DNA from: a bacterium
GTDB taxonomy: Bacteria > Planctomycetota > Planctomycetia > Kolteriales > Kolteriaceae
Direction of reading: 5' to 3'
DNA length: 64,000 nucleotides
Assembly (NCBI GenBank): GCA_019753235.1
Contig: JAIELF010000020.1
Coordinates: forward strand, 62,001 to 126,000
The notes beneath the pieces were generated by a model. It did no database searches. It was not told the DNA's origin and was given only the letters and a program-made list of their open reading frames with translations. Made by a program: the position numbers and the translations under genes. This document shows positions 1 to 9,996 of this stretch, piece by piece. Each line of letters opens with the position of its first letter. The first letter of the stretch is position 1.

Positions 1-321
1 CCGAGCACCATGAAGAGCATGAAAGAGCTACCCAAGCAGATGGCGGCCATGGGGCCACTTCTGGGGCTCTATCAGTACGCTAAGAAGGGCAACCTCGTGG
101 TGAACAACGATCCGACAAAGGCTCAGGGGATGGAGATGAAGTTCCTCACGAAGCTTCTTCCTTCTTCGGTACATGTGCCGATCAAGATCAACGGCAAGCC
201 TGGGACAGTGAATTTCTGGAGCCTAGAATCGGCTGCGTTTTCCCCAGAGGCTGTCGAGCTGATCCAGAAGCTGGTGGCGACGCTGCCAAGCGATTCCGCC
301 GCCGTCGCCTCGGCCCGGTAG
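1..321 (+). CDS. C-terminal end of an unrecognised protein (partial)
   Basis: The reading frame is open from the first base and closes with TAG at 319-321, so only the last 106 or so residues are visible. The tail is soluble, with a helical, Lys-rich start (KSMKELPKQMAAMGPL) and no membrane segment or sorting motif. I do not recognise the family. The gene is convergent with the large exported protein that ends two bases further on. Confidence 0.6.
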   Translation, partial: PSTMKSMKELPKQMAAMGPLLGLYQYAKKGNLVVNNDPTKAQGMEMKFLTKLLPSSVHVPIKINGKPGTVNFWSLESAAFSPEAVELIQKLVATLPSDSAAVASAR

Positions 322-323
322 TC

Positions 324-2777
324 CTAGAGATCGATCGCCACTTCGCCGGGAGCGACATCGGGAGCGATGTCGCTAGCCACGTCGAAGTAGAAGAGGTCCA
401 GGTCTGCTTCGCCGTAGAGCTGATCGACGGCTTGATCATCAAGGACGTTGTCATTGACCGTGAGAGGATAAGCATTTTGCCCGCCCCCTTGCGTGCCACG
501 AAGGCGTCCGACGCGATTGGTATAAGTGTCGCCGGACCACCACTCCAGAACGATGCCATCGACAGACTCTTCGGGGTCGTCAAGCAATACGCCGGCAATC
601 AACAAGTCGCTTCCGGTCCCACCAAAGATCGTGTCAGCGCCAGCCATACCGACGATGAAATCGTCTCCGGAACCGCCAGTGATCAGGTCGTTCCCTTCGG
701 AACCAATGAGGACATCATTCCCTTCGCCCCCGTTGATGGTGTCGTTTCCGTCGCTCCCTATCACGATGTCGCTTCCACCATCGGCGTTCAATAGATCGCC
801 GGCGGTGGAAGGATCGATCGAACCAATGATGATATCATCACCATCCCCACCGTTTATCGTGTCGGAGAGGCTCGACCCAAAGATTGTGTCGGCTCCATCG
901 CCGCCGAACACAAGCTCTGGTCGGTTCAGATTGGCAGTATTGAAAACGTCGTTGCCCGACTGCAAGTAGACCACGAGTCGACCGGTGATGTTGGGGAAGA
1001 ACTCAATGGGGTCGGTCGAATTGAAGTTCACATAGAACACCGAATTCGGGCCGGCCAGCGGATCATAGAGCGAGCCCGCGCCTGCAATGATGAAATCGTC
1101 ACCTGATGATCCACCGATGAAAAGATCCGTCAGGCTTGGGTTGTTGGGATTAGAAGTTGTTCTTGAACGGGTGATGTTCACCGACTGTGAAACAGATGCC
1201 GATACACCGCCATCTTTGTCGGTGACGCGAACGCTTGGCGTAAACGAGCCGACTTGTGTGTACGCGTACGAGACATTGAAGTTGTTACCGCCTGTTTGCG
1301 TCAGGTCGATCACACCATCGTTGTTCCAGTCGACCTGATAGGTGAAGTTGGCCGCCCGATCGATGGGGGAGGGGTCCGTCGCGGTGAAGGTGAAGTTCAA
1401 AGACTCTCCTCGAACCGCGGCACTGGCGACAGAGATCCCGGCCGTCGGGAGGGCATTGGCCACCGAAAGCGTCACCGGCGGCGAGTCGACATCGACCGGG
1501 TCGATCTGCGAGTTGACCTGATTGATGAGATTGACAAAAAAGCCCGCACTATCGGTGAGGCTATTCGCATCGCGAAGAAGGGCGACATACCAAAGTCCGC
1601 GCGTTCGGTCCCAGGCACCTTTGAAACCATTGGAGCCAAAATGACTGAGTACAGTTGCTCGGCCATTGGGATCGACGCCCTGAATCCACTGACCGAAACC
1701 GTAACCCAGGGCGGTTGACTGATAGAACGAGCCGGGATGTACATTGGTGGATCCGGGTTGGATCGTGGTGATTTCTTCCACCAGCCCGTTCGATAGAAAC
1801 TGCTGGCCGTTGTAGACCCCTTGATTCATCAACATTTGCAACATGTTGCTGTAGCTTTTCGCGGTGAGCCGACTTTGGCCGGCAGGGTTGGTATTCGCGC
1901 CGCCGTTCCAGCTAATGCTCATACCAAGCGGAACAGCCGTGTACTGATTGACGATCGAAGCCCAACTCAATCCGGTAACGCGCTCAGCGGCGGCCGCCGC
2001 CAATCGGTACCCGTTGCTACCGTAGTCAAACTCCGTTCCCGGCGGCGCTTGAAGAGCAATTAAGGAAGAGGCAATCAGCGGAGCCCCTGCTTGCAACGAT
2101 GCGGCATTCTCCACCGCGTTCACGTCGTTGCCTGTAAGGCCCGACGTGTGGGAAAGAAGTTGCCGAAGCGTCATCGTGCTCTTTGCGGAGGGATTCCAAG
2201 TCAGATCCGGTAGGTAGGTCGAGATGGGTGCGTCGAGGCTCATCAGGCCCTGATTTACCAATCGCATCATCGTGACCGAAGTCACAAGTTTCGATCCCGA
2301 AGCAATGTTCTCTTGGGTGTTGGCGTTGTAGTTGCCGTAGTAGTTTTCAAAGAGGATTCGGTCCCCTTGACCGACAATGACGCCTAGACCCCGAAGAACG
2401 ATTCGATTCTGCTGGTAGTAACTGTTGGAAAGTGTATTGACGGCCGTTGGGCTGAACGTTGTGTCGTTGACCCTCACGCGAACATTAAAACTGCTTGGTC
2501 CGTCATTCACGCCGAGCCGATTCAGCAACGGCCAATCCACCGTCGGGCTCACGCCGATCGCGTCGCCGTATATTCCGTCGCCGTCAACATCCCACGTATA
2601 TGCCAGTGGACCGCCACCCACGTTGCTCGAACCCGAAGCGTTGAGAACGAGGTTCTGACCTTCGGCGATCGTGTAGGGCCCGCCCGCGATCGCAACGGCC
2701 GGCACCTCGCGCTGTTCGAGAGCCTCGACCCAAAGAGTGGTTCGAGTCGGCACCGACTTTCTGGACTTCTTGGTCAT
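324..2777 (-). CDS. Exported PKD / beta-lactamase-fold serine hydrolase / RTX-repeat protein
   Basis: The protein has 817 residues from an ATG at 2777, which has a GAGGAA ribosome site 7 bases upstream; the longer frame to 2831 lacks one. Residues 18-27 read EALEQREVPA, an N-terminal motif common on exported planctomycete proteins. A PKD-like domain follows (about 29-110), then a beta-lactamase/penicillin-binding-esterase domain with SxxK (S160, K163), a Tyr at 252 in the YxN position and a later HxG motif (HFG). A second PKD-like domain comes next. The C-terminus carries glycine/aspartate-rich calcium-binding RTX repeats (GGDGADTIFG, GGDGDDIIIG types). The catalytic Ser/Lys/Tyr suggest an active esterase or DD-peptidase-like enzyme held outside the cytoplasm, with RTX repeats that should fold in external calcium. 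The substrate is unknown. Confidence 0.88.
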   Translation of the reverse strand: MTKKSRKSVPTRTTLWVEALEQREVPAVAIAGGPYTIAEGQNLVLNASGSSNVGGGPLAYTWDVDGDGIYGDAIGVSPTVDWPLLNRLGVNDGPSSFNVRVRVNDTTFSPTAVNTLSNSYYQQNRIVLRGLGVIVGQGDRILFENYYGNYNANTQENIASGSKLVTSVTMMRLVNQGLMSLDAPISTYLPDLTWNPSAKSTMTLRQLLSHTSGLTGNDVNAVENAASLQAGAPLIASSLIALQAPPGTEFDYGSNGYRLAAAAAERVTGLSWASIVNQYTAVPLGMSISWNGGANTNPAGQSRLTAKSYSNMLQMLMNQGVYNGQQFLSNGLVEEITTIQPGSTNVHPGSFYQSTALGYGFGQWIQGVDPNGRATVLSHFGSNGFKGAWDRTRGLWYVALLRDANSLTDSAGFFVNLINQVNSQIDPVDVDSPPVTLSVANALPTAGISVASAAVRGESLNFTFTATDPSPIDRAANFTYQVDWNNDGVIDLTQTGGNNFNVSYAYTQVGSFTPSVRVTDKDGGVSASVSQSVNITRSRTTSNPNNPSLTDLFIGGSSGDDFIIAGAGSLYDPLAGPNSVFYVNFNSTDPIEFFPNITGRLVVYLQSGNDVFNTANLNRPELVFGGDGADTIFGSSLSDTINGGDGDDIIIGSIDPSTAGDLLNADGGSDIVIGSDGNDTINGGEGNDVLIGSEGNDLITGGSGDDFIVGMAGADTIFGGTGSDLLIAGVLLDDPEESVDGIVLEWWSGDTYTNRVGRLRGTQGGGQNAYPLTVNDNVLDDQAVDQLYGEADLDLFYFDVASDIAPDVAPGEVAIDL

Positions 2778-3744
2778 GTTTAAGTTCCTCGCCTGTCCAT
2801 CGACATGAGGAGAATAAACACGGTTAGGCAAAGGTTGGTGTCGCCGGCTTTCTCAAAAATGGTCGAATTGTTCTCTCCCATGATGGGAGAGCTTGGATCG
2901 GCGCGACGGATGTCCCGCCGCCGACATCCACTTCACGGGAATCGGCGCGAGTCCTTCATTGGACCGGCCAACGGCCAGGCTGGGCGAAGGGAGTGGTTGT
3001 CCTAGCGCGGAGCGACTACCGCTGCGACAGTTCCCCGGGGCGAGCCAATCAGGCATCGGCGAATTCGATCCGGTCCCGTTGTTCTGACGGAACGATCTTC
3101 GTCTGATTCTTCGTTCTCGCATCGCCATCACCACCCCAGTGGAAAGAACTCGGATCGACCAGCAACCACGCTCTTCCAACAGAAAAAGTGACTGTACGAC
3201 AGATGTAGTCGACATACCAGAGAGATTCGGGCAGTCTTACAAAAGTCTCACCTTTTACTCGGCGATCGACTAGAATGGTGAAGGACAGAGACCAGGAGGA
3301 TTCATCCTTCAGATCAATCGCTCTGGAACTCTTCGGTGCGGTTGATTTCTCAGGATGATCGGCTTGGTGGATGGGAAGGTCTGGGAAGTTTTCATTCAGA
3401 GTCTGGAACTTCCGATAGAAATAGGTTATCTTCGGTGCGGTTATCATTTCCGCACGGAATACGGTGTCGATGGAACACCGTGGGTCCGACGAGGAGGAGA
3501 GCCCGGTTCTCGGCACATTTCTGAACCGGGAGATCAATTTTCGGGAAGCAACTGGAAATATCGTCCATTAGGGATGGTGTTTTCGGAGACTTCGTTCGCT
3601 GCGCTCGGATCTTGGCGTTTGTCAGGCTAGGCGAACATTCAGAAAGTCTCCGCAGGGATGCTGATCAAGTGTTGACGTTTGGATATCGCTCGACAGTTCT
3701 CCCCCCGGAGCACGCCAATTCTGGGTCATGAGGAGGTTTGCTGA
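2778..3744. other. 967-bp intergenic region with inverted and direct repeats
   Basis: No convincing gene is seen; open frames on the minus strand (for example 3049-3537) lack a ribosome site and any family resemblance. It holds a perfect 19-base inverted repeat (2873-2891, CTCTCCCAT-G-ATGGGAGAG) about 100 bp upstream of the exported protein, and a 7-bp-stem hairpin at 2908-2929 flanked by the direct repeat ATCGGCGCGA. A 14-base direct repeat TCTTCGGTGCGGTT lies at 3330-3343 and 3429-3442. A hairpin at 3502-3530 has arms CCCGGTTC/GAACCGGG. Confidence 0.5.
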
Positions 3745-5409
3745 ATGTACACGGACGCCCGATTGGTCATTGCCGATCAGCCCTCTACGTCGAAGCTTGA
3801 CGTCGTTACAGTCGTCCCTTCGAACTTGTCTGCCGAACCTTCTCTCATCGACAAGTCCTCTCAGCACATCGTCCTTGTTCGGCCAGCGGGGGTCTCTTCG
3901 AAAGGGACCTGGAACATTCCCTTCACACCCCCTATCGGGTTGGCTTATCTGGCGGGGATGATACGCGAGGATGGTTTCCGTGTTTCCATCGTCGATTCGA
4001 TGGGCGAAGCTCCGAAACAGTTCCTGACCGAGGGGAACTACATCTATCAAGGTCTCACGATCGACGAGTGCGTCGACCTCATTGCTCCCGATGCCACGGT
4101 GATCGGCGTTACATGCATGTTCACGCAAGAATGGCTCTACGCGAGGGCTCTCATTCGCGCTATCCGACGCCGATTCCCCCACGTGCTGTTGATCGCTGGT
4201 GGCGAGCACATCACCGGATGCACCGATTATTCGCTTCGCGATTGCCCGGAGCTTGACCTGTGCGTGCGGGGCGAAGGAGAAGAGACGCTTCGCGAAATCG
4301 CTCGTTGCTTGGGAGACATCGAACGAGCACGAAAGCTGCCTGGAGTTGCCTGGATCGATCGTGACTTACCGGACCAACCTTATCGTCAGGCCCCCCCCAG
4401 GGCACGAATCCGAGCGATCGACGATCTTCCCTGGCCTGCGTGGGATCTCGTTCCCGTTGAAACGTTCGTGACATCCGACAACGCTTACGGAGTCAATCGG
4501 GGCCGAACACTCGCGGCACTGGCGACGCGTGGTTGTCCTTACAAGTGCACTTTTTGCTCGAACCCGTTGATGTACGGCAACCTCTGGCAAGCCCGCAATC
4601 CAGAGAAACTGATCGAGGAAATCGAAGAATTCATCCGACGCTATCAGATTCAAAACTTCGATTTCTATGACCTGACGATGGTGCTCAAGAAGGAATGGAT
4701 TCTGGATTTCTGTCGTTTGGTCCGCGAGCGGAATCTCAAGATCACTTGGCAATTGCCGGCAGGAACTCGTTCGGAAGTGATCGACGACGAAATCGCTGCC
4801 GCCCTTTACGAATCGGGTGCCCGCAATATCACCTACGCTCCCGAGAGTGGCTCGGTGGAGACCCTCGCGAAGATCAAAAAGAGGGTCAACCTCACCCGTC
4901 TTCTGGTCTCCATCAAGTCAGCCGTTCGGAACAAGCTGCGGGTTAAGTGTAGCCTGATCATCGGCTTTCCCCACGAAAACCGTACCAGCGTCTTTCAGAC
5001 AATGCTGTTCGCCTGGAAGAGTGCATGGGTTGGCGTCGATGCCGTCGAGTGCATGGTCTTCACGCCCTACCCAGGTTCCGAGTTGTTCGACGAACTCCGT
5101 GCCGAAGGCCGAGTTCCCGAACTCAACGACGACTACATCCGGTCGATGGCGGCCTTCCTCGACCCGTTTGTCCCCAGCCACTATTGCAAGCACATCAGCG
5201 GCTACGAGTTGATGGCATGGCGATGGGCGATCATGCTTTCCTTCTTTGCTGTTTCGTTCACGATTCGGCCTTGGCGATTTGCTCGACTGGTGATGAGCCT
5301 CTTTAATCGCAACCCAGAGACTGTCGTCGAAAATAGGCTCTCCGCGATGCTTCGTCGGCCGAAAGCCAAGCAAGCCCAAGTCGTTGAAGTGGCAGAGCCT
5401 GTCTCCTGA
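3745..5409 (+). CDS. B12-binding-domain radical SAM protein
   Basis: The protein has 554 residues, with an AGGAGG ribosome site just upstream of the ATG. The N-terminal half (about 35-190) is a cobalamin-binding-type Rossmann domain with the usual opening PPIGLAYLAGMIREDG. The radical SAM CxxxCxxC cluster is C264, C268 and C271 (RGCPYKCTFC), ligating a [4Fe-4S] cluster for S-adenosylmethionine cleavage. Residues 270-470 form the TIM-barrel part. The C-terminus has a hydrophobic stretch near 490-515 that may associate with the membrane, as in hopanoid- or bacteriochlorophyll-type B12 radical SAM methylases. The gene stands alone, so the substrate (lipid, natural product or other) cannot be named. 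Confidence 0.9.
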   Translation: MYTDARLVIADQPSTSKLDVVTVVPSNLSAEPSLIDKSSQHIVLVRPAGVSSKGTWNIPFTPPIGLAYLAGMIREDGFRVSIVDSMGEAPKQFLTEGNYIYQGLTIDECVDLIAPDATVIGVTCMFTQEWLYARALIRAIRRRFPHVLLIAGGEHITGCTDYSLRDCPELDLCVRGEGEETLREIARCLGDIERARKLPGVAWIDRDLPDQPYRQAPPRARIRAIDDLPWPAWDLVPVETFVTSDNAYGVNRGRTLAALATRGCPYKCTFCSNPLMYGNLWQARNPEKLIEEIEEFIRRYQIQNFDFYDLTMVLKKEWILDFCRLVRERNLKITWQLPAGTRSEVIDDEIAAALYESGARNITYAPESGSVETLAKIKKRVNLTRLLVSIKSAVRNKLRVKCSLIIGFPHENRTSVFQTMLFAWKSAWVGVDAVECMVFTPYPGSELFDELRAEGRVPELNDDYIRSMAAFLDPFVPSHYCKHISGYELMAWRWAIMLSFFAVSFTIRPWRFARLVMSLFNRNPETVVENRLSAMLRRPKAKQAQVVEVAEPVS

Positions 5410-5436
5410 CAGCAATCATCGACCCTAATCTCACTT

Positions 5437-5472
5437 ACGCCAAGCGAACGGCGAAAGTCAATCGCTTGGTGT
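5437..5472. terminator. Terminator-like hairpin between convergent genes
   Basis: An 11-bp stem (core CCAAGCGA at 5440-5447 with TCGCTTGG at 5462-5469, extended by ACG/TGT with one wobble) sits 28 bases after the radical SAM stop and before the convergent amine oxidase end. There is no long T-run, so intrinsic termination is inferred from position and stem only. Confidence 0.4.
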
Positions 5473-5609
5473 GACGAAAGCCAATCCCATCCGTCTCGAT
5501 ATCGAGTCCCTCATTTTTCGAGGTCGCGAATCAAAATCTCGTCCGTGCATCTTTCGTCCTAAAGGTCGATCGGGATCTCTGCCAGTCGTCTCAGGATCAA
5601 GAACACAGC

Positions 5610-7568
5610 TCAATGGCAGCAGGACTTCTTCTCGCTCGCCTTGATCGACGGAGGGACGTCGTTGGCTGGGTTCTCCTTAAAGAATCCGTTCGGCTTCACG
5701 AGGAACCCGATGTATGCCGTGGGCATGACCGGATAGTCTTCGGGCCGCGGAAGATGCGTGTGCCCCATCGTGTACCAGAAAACGACGTCACGATCGGCAA
5801 TGGGACGGTCCTTCTGCGTCCATTCCGTTAGTCCCTCTCCTCCCTGACTCTGATTAGGATGATCGCCGGCCGCGAATCGCTCGCGCTCGTCGAACGGCGT
5901 TACCCAAACATGATGATTCACGAAGCCGGCCCGCTTTCGCCACCAAGCGTTCGGCGAGGCAAGCGGAAACGCGTTGTCGCCGGGAAAGAACTTGTAACCG
6001 ACCGGTTCACCGACGGCATTTGTCACATGGGGATTGATCACCTTCCACGTTCGACAACTCTCCAGGTGAAGACTCGCCTGGGCTTGCCGTTCTGTCTCGA
6101 GTAGCGTGCTCTGAGCACGAAATGCGTTCTCAAAGGGGTTCTGTTCGTCGATGGGATCAGCCATCACGTCGATCTGCTGAACAGAGTTCTTCATGCCGTC
6201 GAGATCAAAATCCAATCGCACGTTGAAGAAATGCTGGTGATTGGGAGCGTAGAGCTGCGGCGCGATCATGGTCCCGTAGCGAGGCAACTCGCCTGGTGGG
6301 AGTACACCGAGTGACAGAATTCCAGTCAACTTGATTTCAAACTGAATGTTGCCGTCCTGATAGAGGTACCAGAAGAAACCATACTCATAGTTCTCGACGG
6401 TCGAAACGGAGGAGATGACCAATCGTCGAGATCGTCGAACCTCCGGGCTGTCGGGCAGCCGTCGGTCGGTGTGCTTCCAAAGGATGCCGAAATCCTCTTC
6501 GTGCATGCAGATCGCGTTCTTAATCGTGAGCGGCTCGCCCCGGCTATTGCACATGTGGGCATCGAAATACTTGATCAGCCCCAGGCAATCGCATCCCAAC
6601 TCCAGACTGTTGGCGCACATTCCCATTCCATACTCACCGACGTCGAACGCGTTCTTACGCCGCTGGGTGGGGCTGGGATCGCCGTAGGGGACCACCATCT
6701 CGGTCAACGACGCGCGATACAGGATCGACCGATCTTGCCCGTCGTCGCGATACCGAAGATGGTGCAGCGTCAATCCTTCGCGAGCATTGAAGCCGATGAC
6801 AAACGACCACTTCTGCCAACGTACCTGATAACCATCGACCTCAAAACTCGGGCCAGCAGGCTGCGTGATTTCCAACGGCATGATGTCCGTACGAGGATTC
6901 GTGAGACGATTGGCGGCATAGTTTCCTGCGTTTGGGGGCAACGGCCAATGACCGTACTCCTCCACACGGATCACCTGCATCGTATTCAGATCGACGACCG
7001 GCCGGAGCCCTTCAATAGGTCGAGCGTAACCATTCTCCGTCGGATCGGTCCGAAGAAAACAAAGTGGCCGGGCTAGCCGACGCGTCCGGTCCTCTTCCGC
7101 ACCGTAGTTCCCTGCGCTCCAGATATCGACCATGACGAGGCTTGTATCATCGAAGCCAAAATGCTTCTGGAGGGCCGAGCGAAACAGGGGCGATTTCAGC
7201 ACCGCTTGTTCGCATTCGATCTGCTCGTCGATCGTCATCGTCGGTTGCTTGCCTGGATATTCTCGCCAGTCCCGCGCGGTGCTTTTTGTCAGCGAGAGAA
7301 TACCCTCATGGCAAGTATTCGATCCGTTGTCGAACAAGACGACATACGATTCACGATCGATGATCTCGGCACCGGTGTAGCCGTGAACCAACTCTTTGCG
7401 AGGTTCATGCAGACTGATCGAGACGATCCGGGTCGTCGGCGACAGCTTGTCAAAATGCCGAAGGAGCGAGACGGCCTGCTCGACTTCCGCTGCAGAAAGA
7501 GGTTCAAGTGGATGGAGGGCCACGTTTCTCTCCTCATAAGGATCGGGATTCGAGGAACTTCGTTTCAA
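5610..7568 (-). CDS. Copper-containing (TPQ) amine oxidase
   Basis: The protein has 652 residues, the normal length for the bacterial family, and no obvious signal peptide. The cofactor motif is present: Tyr394 in TVENYEYG is the tyrosine converted to topaquinone. The catalytic base is D309 (AFDVGEYG). Copper ligands are H444 and H446 (NHQHF) and H605 (GHTHLPRPED). It should oxidise primary amines to aldehydes with release of ammonia and hydrogen peroxide. The next genes on the same strand are a chlorite-dismutase-family haem protein and EutC/EutB, which suggests a chromosomal patch devoted to amines, although 265-370 bp gaps argue against a single operon. The exact amine substrate cannot be read from the sequence. 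Confidence 0.95.
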   Translation of the reverse strand: MKRSSSNPDPYEERNVALHPLEPLSAAEVEQAVSLLRHFDKLSPTTRIVSISLHEPRKELVHGYTGAEIIDRESYVVLFDNGSNTCHEGILSLTKSTARDWREYPGKQPTMTIDEQIECEQAVLKSPLFRSALQKHFGFDDTSLVMVDIWSAGNYGAEEDRTRRLARPLCFLRTDPTENGYARPIEGLRPVVDLNTMQVIRVEEYGHWPLPPNAGNYAANRLTNPRTDIMPLEITQPAGPSFEVDGYQVRWQKWSFVIGFNAREGLTLHHLRYRDDGQDRSILYRASLTEMVVPYGDPSPTQRRKNAFDVGEYGMGMCANSLELGCDCLGLIKYFDAHMCNSRGEPLTIKNAICMHEEDFGILWKHTDRRLPDSPEVRRSRRLVISSVSTVENYEYGFFWYLYQDGNIQFEIKLTGILSLGVLPPGELPRYGTMIAPQLYAPNHQHFFNVRLDFDLDGMKNSVQQIDVMADPIDEQNPFENAFRAQSTLLETERQAQASLHLESCRTWKVINPHVTNAVGEPVGYKFFPGDNAFPLASPNAWWRKRAGFVNHHVWVTPFDERERFAAGDHPNQSQGGEGLTEWTQKDRPIADRDVVFWYTMGHTHLPRPEDYPVMPTAYIGFLVKPNGFFKENPANDVPPSIKASEKKSCCH

Positions 7569-7833
7569 ACTAGCAAAACGCCTCGCTCGTATTCAACCGG
7601 TAATCCCATCGAGAGAATTCAAGGAAAAGAGACACAGCTTAAGCGTCTTTGGCCGCGATCTGATCTTTGCCTGATCGGGATGGTGTTCTCGAGTCTCTCT
7701 TGATGAGCGTGGCTGAGGGAGCAGGCGGACACGACAAACGACTTGTCACGGACGTCGACTTTAATCGATGCTCACTCGGACGCATGGCGTTCTGTTGTCC
7801 ACTCAAAGCGATGTTTGTCGTTTGTAAGTTCAA

Positions 7834-8418
7834 TCACGAAGGTCGGGTCGCTTCCGCCGGCACCGAACGCGTGAGCCGAATGTCGATCTCACGATCAACG
7901 AAGGCCCACTCTTCGGACGCTCGAAGCATCGCCAGCAGCTCGTTGAAATCTCGCTCAAACTTCGGAGCGTACTCAAACCAAGTGAGGAAGTCGAATGGCT
8001 CGCCGAGATCTCGACTATGGTGGAGTCGGCGAGCAATCGCGGGGAGATATTTCATACTGGCGGCCACATGTTGGGAACGCTCTTCAAAAATGGTGCGACG
8101 CTCATCCTGGGTCATCGTCCACCACGTTGAAGACTTGCGGATAGGAATGAGCACTCCGCGTGTCGCCTCGGGACGACCGGGCAACTCCTGAGCCGCGGTG
8201 AGCCTGTTGTGCTCGAAGCGAGTAACATACCGTGCGTTACTCGTGGTACCACGCAGTATCCATCCCCCGTCGTTGGGGGCAGGTAGTGCCGGCGGCGAGG
8301 CGACAATATCCAGTGCGGCGACTTTCGGCAGATTCTCGCCGACAACGGTTGTCTGCTGGTCGACGACCCAGAGGCCTGTCGGGCCGCCGATGAATCCAAA
8401 GAGCTGTGGGGCTGCCAT
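7834..8418 (-). CDS. Chlorite dismutase-family (HemQ-like) haem protein
   Basis: The C-terminal half carries family hallmarks: WxxM followed by DERRTIFEERSQHVA, then the haem-ligand region YLPAIARRLHHSRDLG and the strongly conserved GEPFDFLTWFEYAP and EEWAFVDREIDIRL. One of the paired histidines is the expected proximal haem ligand. The start is uncertain. I use the ATG at 8418 (MAAPQLFGFIGG), giving 194 residues; an ATG at 8532 gives 232. Neither has a strong ribosome site. Members either decarboxylate coproporphyrin to haem or act as peroxidase-like enzymes. With an H2O2-producing amine oxidase next door, a peroxide-related role is possible but not shown. Confidence 0.8.
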   Translation of the reverse strand: MAAPQLFGFIGGPTGLWVVDQQTTVVGENLPKVAALDIVASPPALPAPNDGGWILRGTTSNARYVTRFEHNRLTAAQELPGRPEATRGVLIPIRKSSTWWTMTQDERRTIFEERSQHVAASMKYLPAIARRLHHSRDLGEPFDFLTWFEYAPKFERDFNELLAMLRASEEWAFVDREIDIRLTRSVPAEATRPS

Positions 8419-8644
8419 CTCGATTACCCTGTTTTCCAGGTCCCACGGTTCTCCATCGTCTTCGTACGAAATGTCGGAGCGAGATGACACACGCTGATCT
8501 ATTTCGCAATACCAATGATTGCCGAGATTCATTAGCCGATGGCATGATGCTGCAAAATGGGACAGGTGGATGATGACGAATCGAGTAAGGCGTGCAATTC
8601 TCTGAATAGGGGCGAACCGGCGGGGCCAAACGGGCATCTCGATT

Positions 8645-9625
8645 CTACGGCCGGACCTGATCGGGCTGAAGACCGACAGTATCGGCCAGAATCGCGATGG
8701 CGCACGCTTCTCCGGTGGCGTCGGGAGCGCGAGTGGTTTTGCCTGCGTGATCGACGAAGAGAAAATGGGCGATACCGCCGTCGTCGTTTTGGGCCGACCA
8801 GAGTCGCTCTTTCATTTGCGTGTAAACCTCGGGATACTCGCGGTCGAGTTCAAGCACTCGAGCGGCGTAAATCAAAAGCGCCCCCTTAAATGAGTAATGT
8901 TCGATCGCATTTCGATCTCCTTGCCGCCAGCGGATCCAATCGGCTCGATTGACGTGATCGACGACGATTCTTGCCTTCTCGTCCCAGAAGATCCCTTTGA
9001 CCTTTCGGCTCTCGTCCAAGGCGAAAACGGGCCGAAGCCGCGCGCGGGCCTCTTCGGTCTTCCCCTTCCACCAGTCGTCGAGCGAGCGATAGACCGCGTG
9101 CTCTGCAAATAGAAGAGGATGGCCGATGTCAAAATCTTGATTCCATTGATGCCTGAAAACTCGAAGATCCGCCGTGCGCCCGTTCGTGGATGGAAAAATC
9201 CCGATCGAGTGTCCATGGACAAAGTCTTCGTCGGCCGGCTGGTGCAACAATTGGTCGACGGGTTCGAAGAGGACTTCATGGAGTTTGTTCTTCGTCCAGC
9301 CAATCTTCTTCAAGCCGGCCAAGAGCGCTTGAGACTTGCTCGGCGCGGTGAGTCTGAGTGCGTAGGCCGACCAAAGCGTATCCGTGATTAAGTAACCAGC
9401 AAGCTGCTGGGGTTTGTCGGGATCGAGCGTCGGGTCTTTCCATGCAACCACCGACACCGTTCCGTGATCGGGCATGTTGACCTGAACGACATGGCGTTCA
9501 ATCCAAGCGGAGGTTCGCTCGATGCGCGATCGGGCGTTCTTCTCCTCTGGAAGGTTGAAGACGATTCGGTCCGCGACGGGCGATCCTGTCAACAGCTGAG
9601 TGACGGTCGCGATCAAGATCCACAT
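8645..9625 (-). CDS. Exported protein, possible alpha/alpha-toroid fold
   Basis: The ATG at 9625 is preceded by GGGAG at 7 bases; a GTG two codons earlier has no room for a ribosome site. The start MWILIATVTQLLTGSPVA looks like a signal peptide or anchor. The rest (326 residues in all) is rich in Trp, His and Asp. The segment LWSAQNDDGGIAHFLF near the C-terminus resembles repeats of terpene-cyclase/prenyltransferase or glycosidase helical toroids. No catalytic residues can be assigned, so it remains a conserved-looking hypothetical protein. Similar planctomycete proteins are probably exported. Confidence 0.7.
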   Translation of the reverse strand: MWILIATVTQLLTGSPVADRIVFNLPEEKNARSRIERTSAWIERHVVQVNMPDHGTVSVVAWKDPTLDPDKPQQLAGYLITDTLWSAYALRLTAPSKSQALLAGLKKIGWTKNKLHEVLFEPVDQLLHQPADEDFVHGHSIGIFPSTNGRTADLRVFRHQWNQDFDIGHPLLFAEHAVYRSLDDWWKGKTEEARARLRPVFALDESRKVKGIFWDEKARIVVDHVNRADWIRWRQGDRNAIEHYSFKGALLIYAARVLELDREYPEVYTQMKERLWSAQNDDGGIAHFLFVDHAGKTTRAPDATGEACAIAILADTVGLQPDQVRP

Positions 9626-9996
9626 GGCCACTCTCCCTTTCGACTCATCTTATAGCTCGTGTTGCCGAGCCGACGTCTCTCTGACAGGACTTATTGAGCA
9701 GATCAGCCTCTCATGGAAGCCCATTCATGGAGGCTGATACCTTACGCTGGTGGCGATGGATGATTCGAGTCAGGGGAGATTATCGCTGATCTTTGGACCT
9801 TCGGTTCCTACTTCCTAAGTGCTGATCCGCAACATTGCCGAACTTATGGACTATTCCTTCGATGAGAAGAATCAGAGGGGGGTTTCATGTTTTGGCCAAG
9901 CTATTGGGTCTTTCTTCACGCCGGCTACAGTCCTGGGTCCGCGGGCGAGATCACCCTCCACCAAGTTCTTCTCCTTTGCCGGGATCGATCGAGTCG
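9626..9996. other. 371-bp intergenic region with one hairpin
   Basis: No gene is seen. A hairpin at 9702-9738 pairs ATCAGCCTC with GAGGCTGAT and, further in, CATG with CATG. It lies downstream of EutC and upstream of the exported protein and could mark the end of the eut transcript. Confidence 0.35.

Noticed and set aside
3049..3537. 162-codon minus-strand frame as a gene
   Set aside because: No ribosome site, no domain, and it lies in a region dense with inverted and direct repeats.
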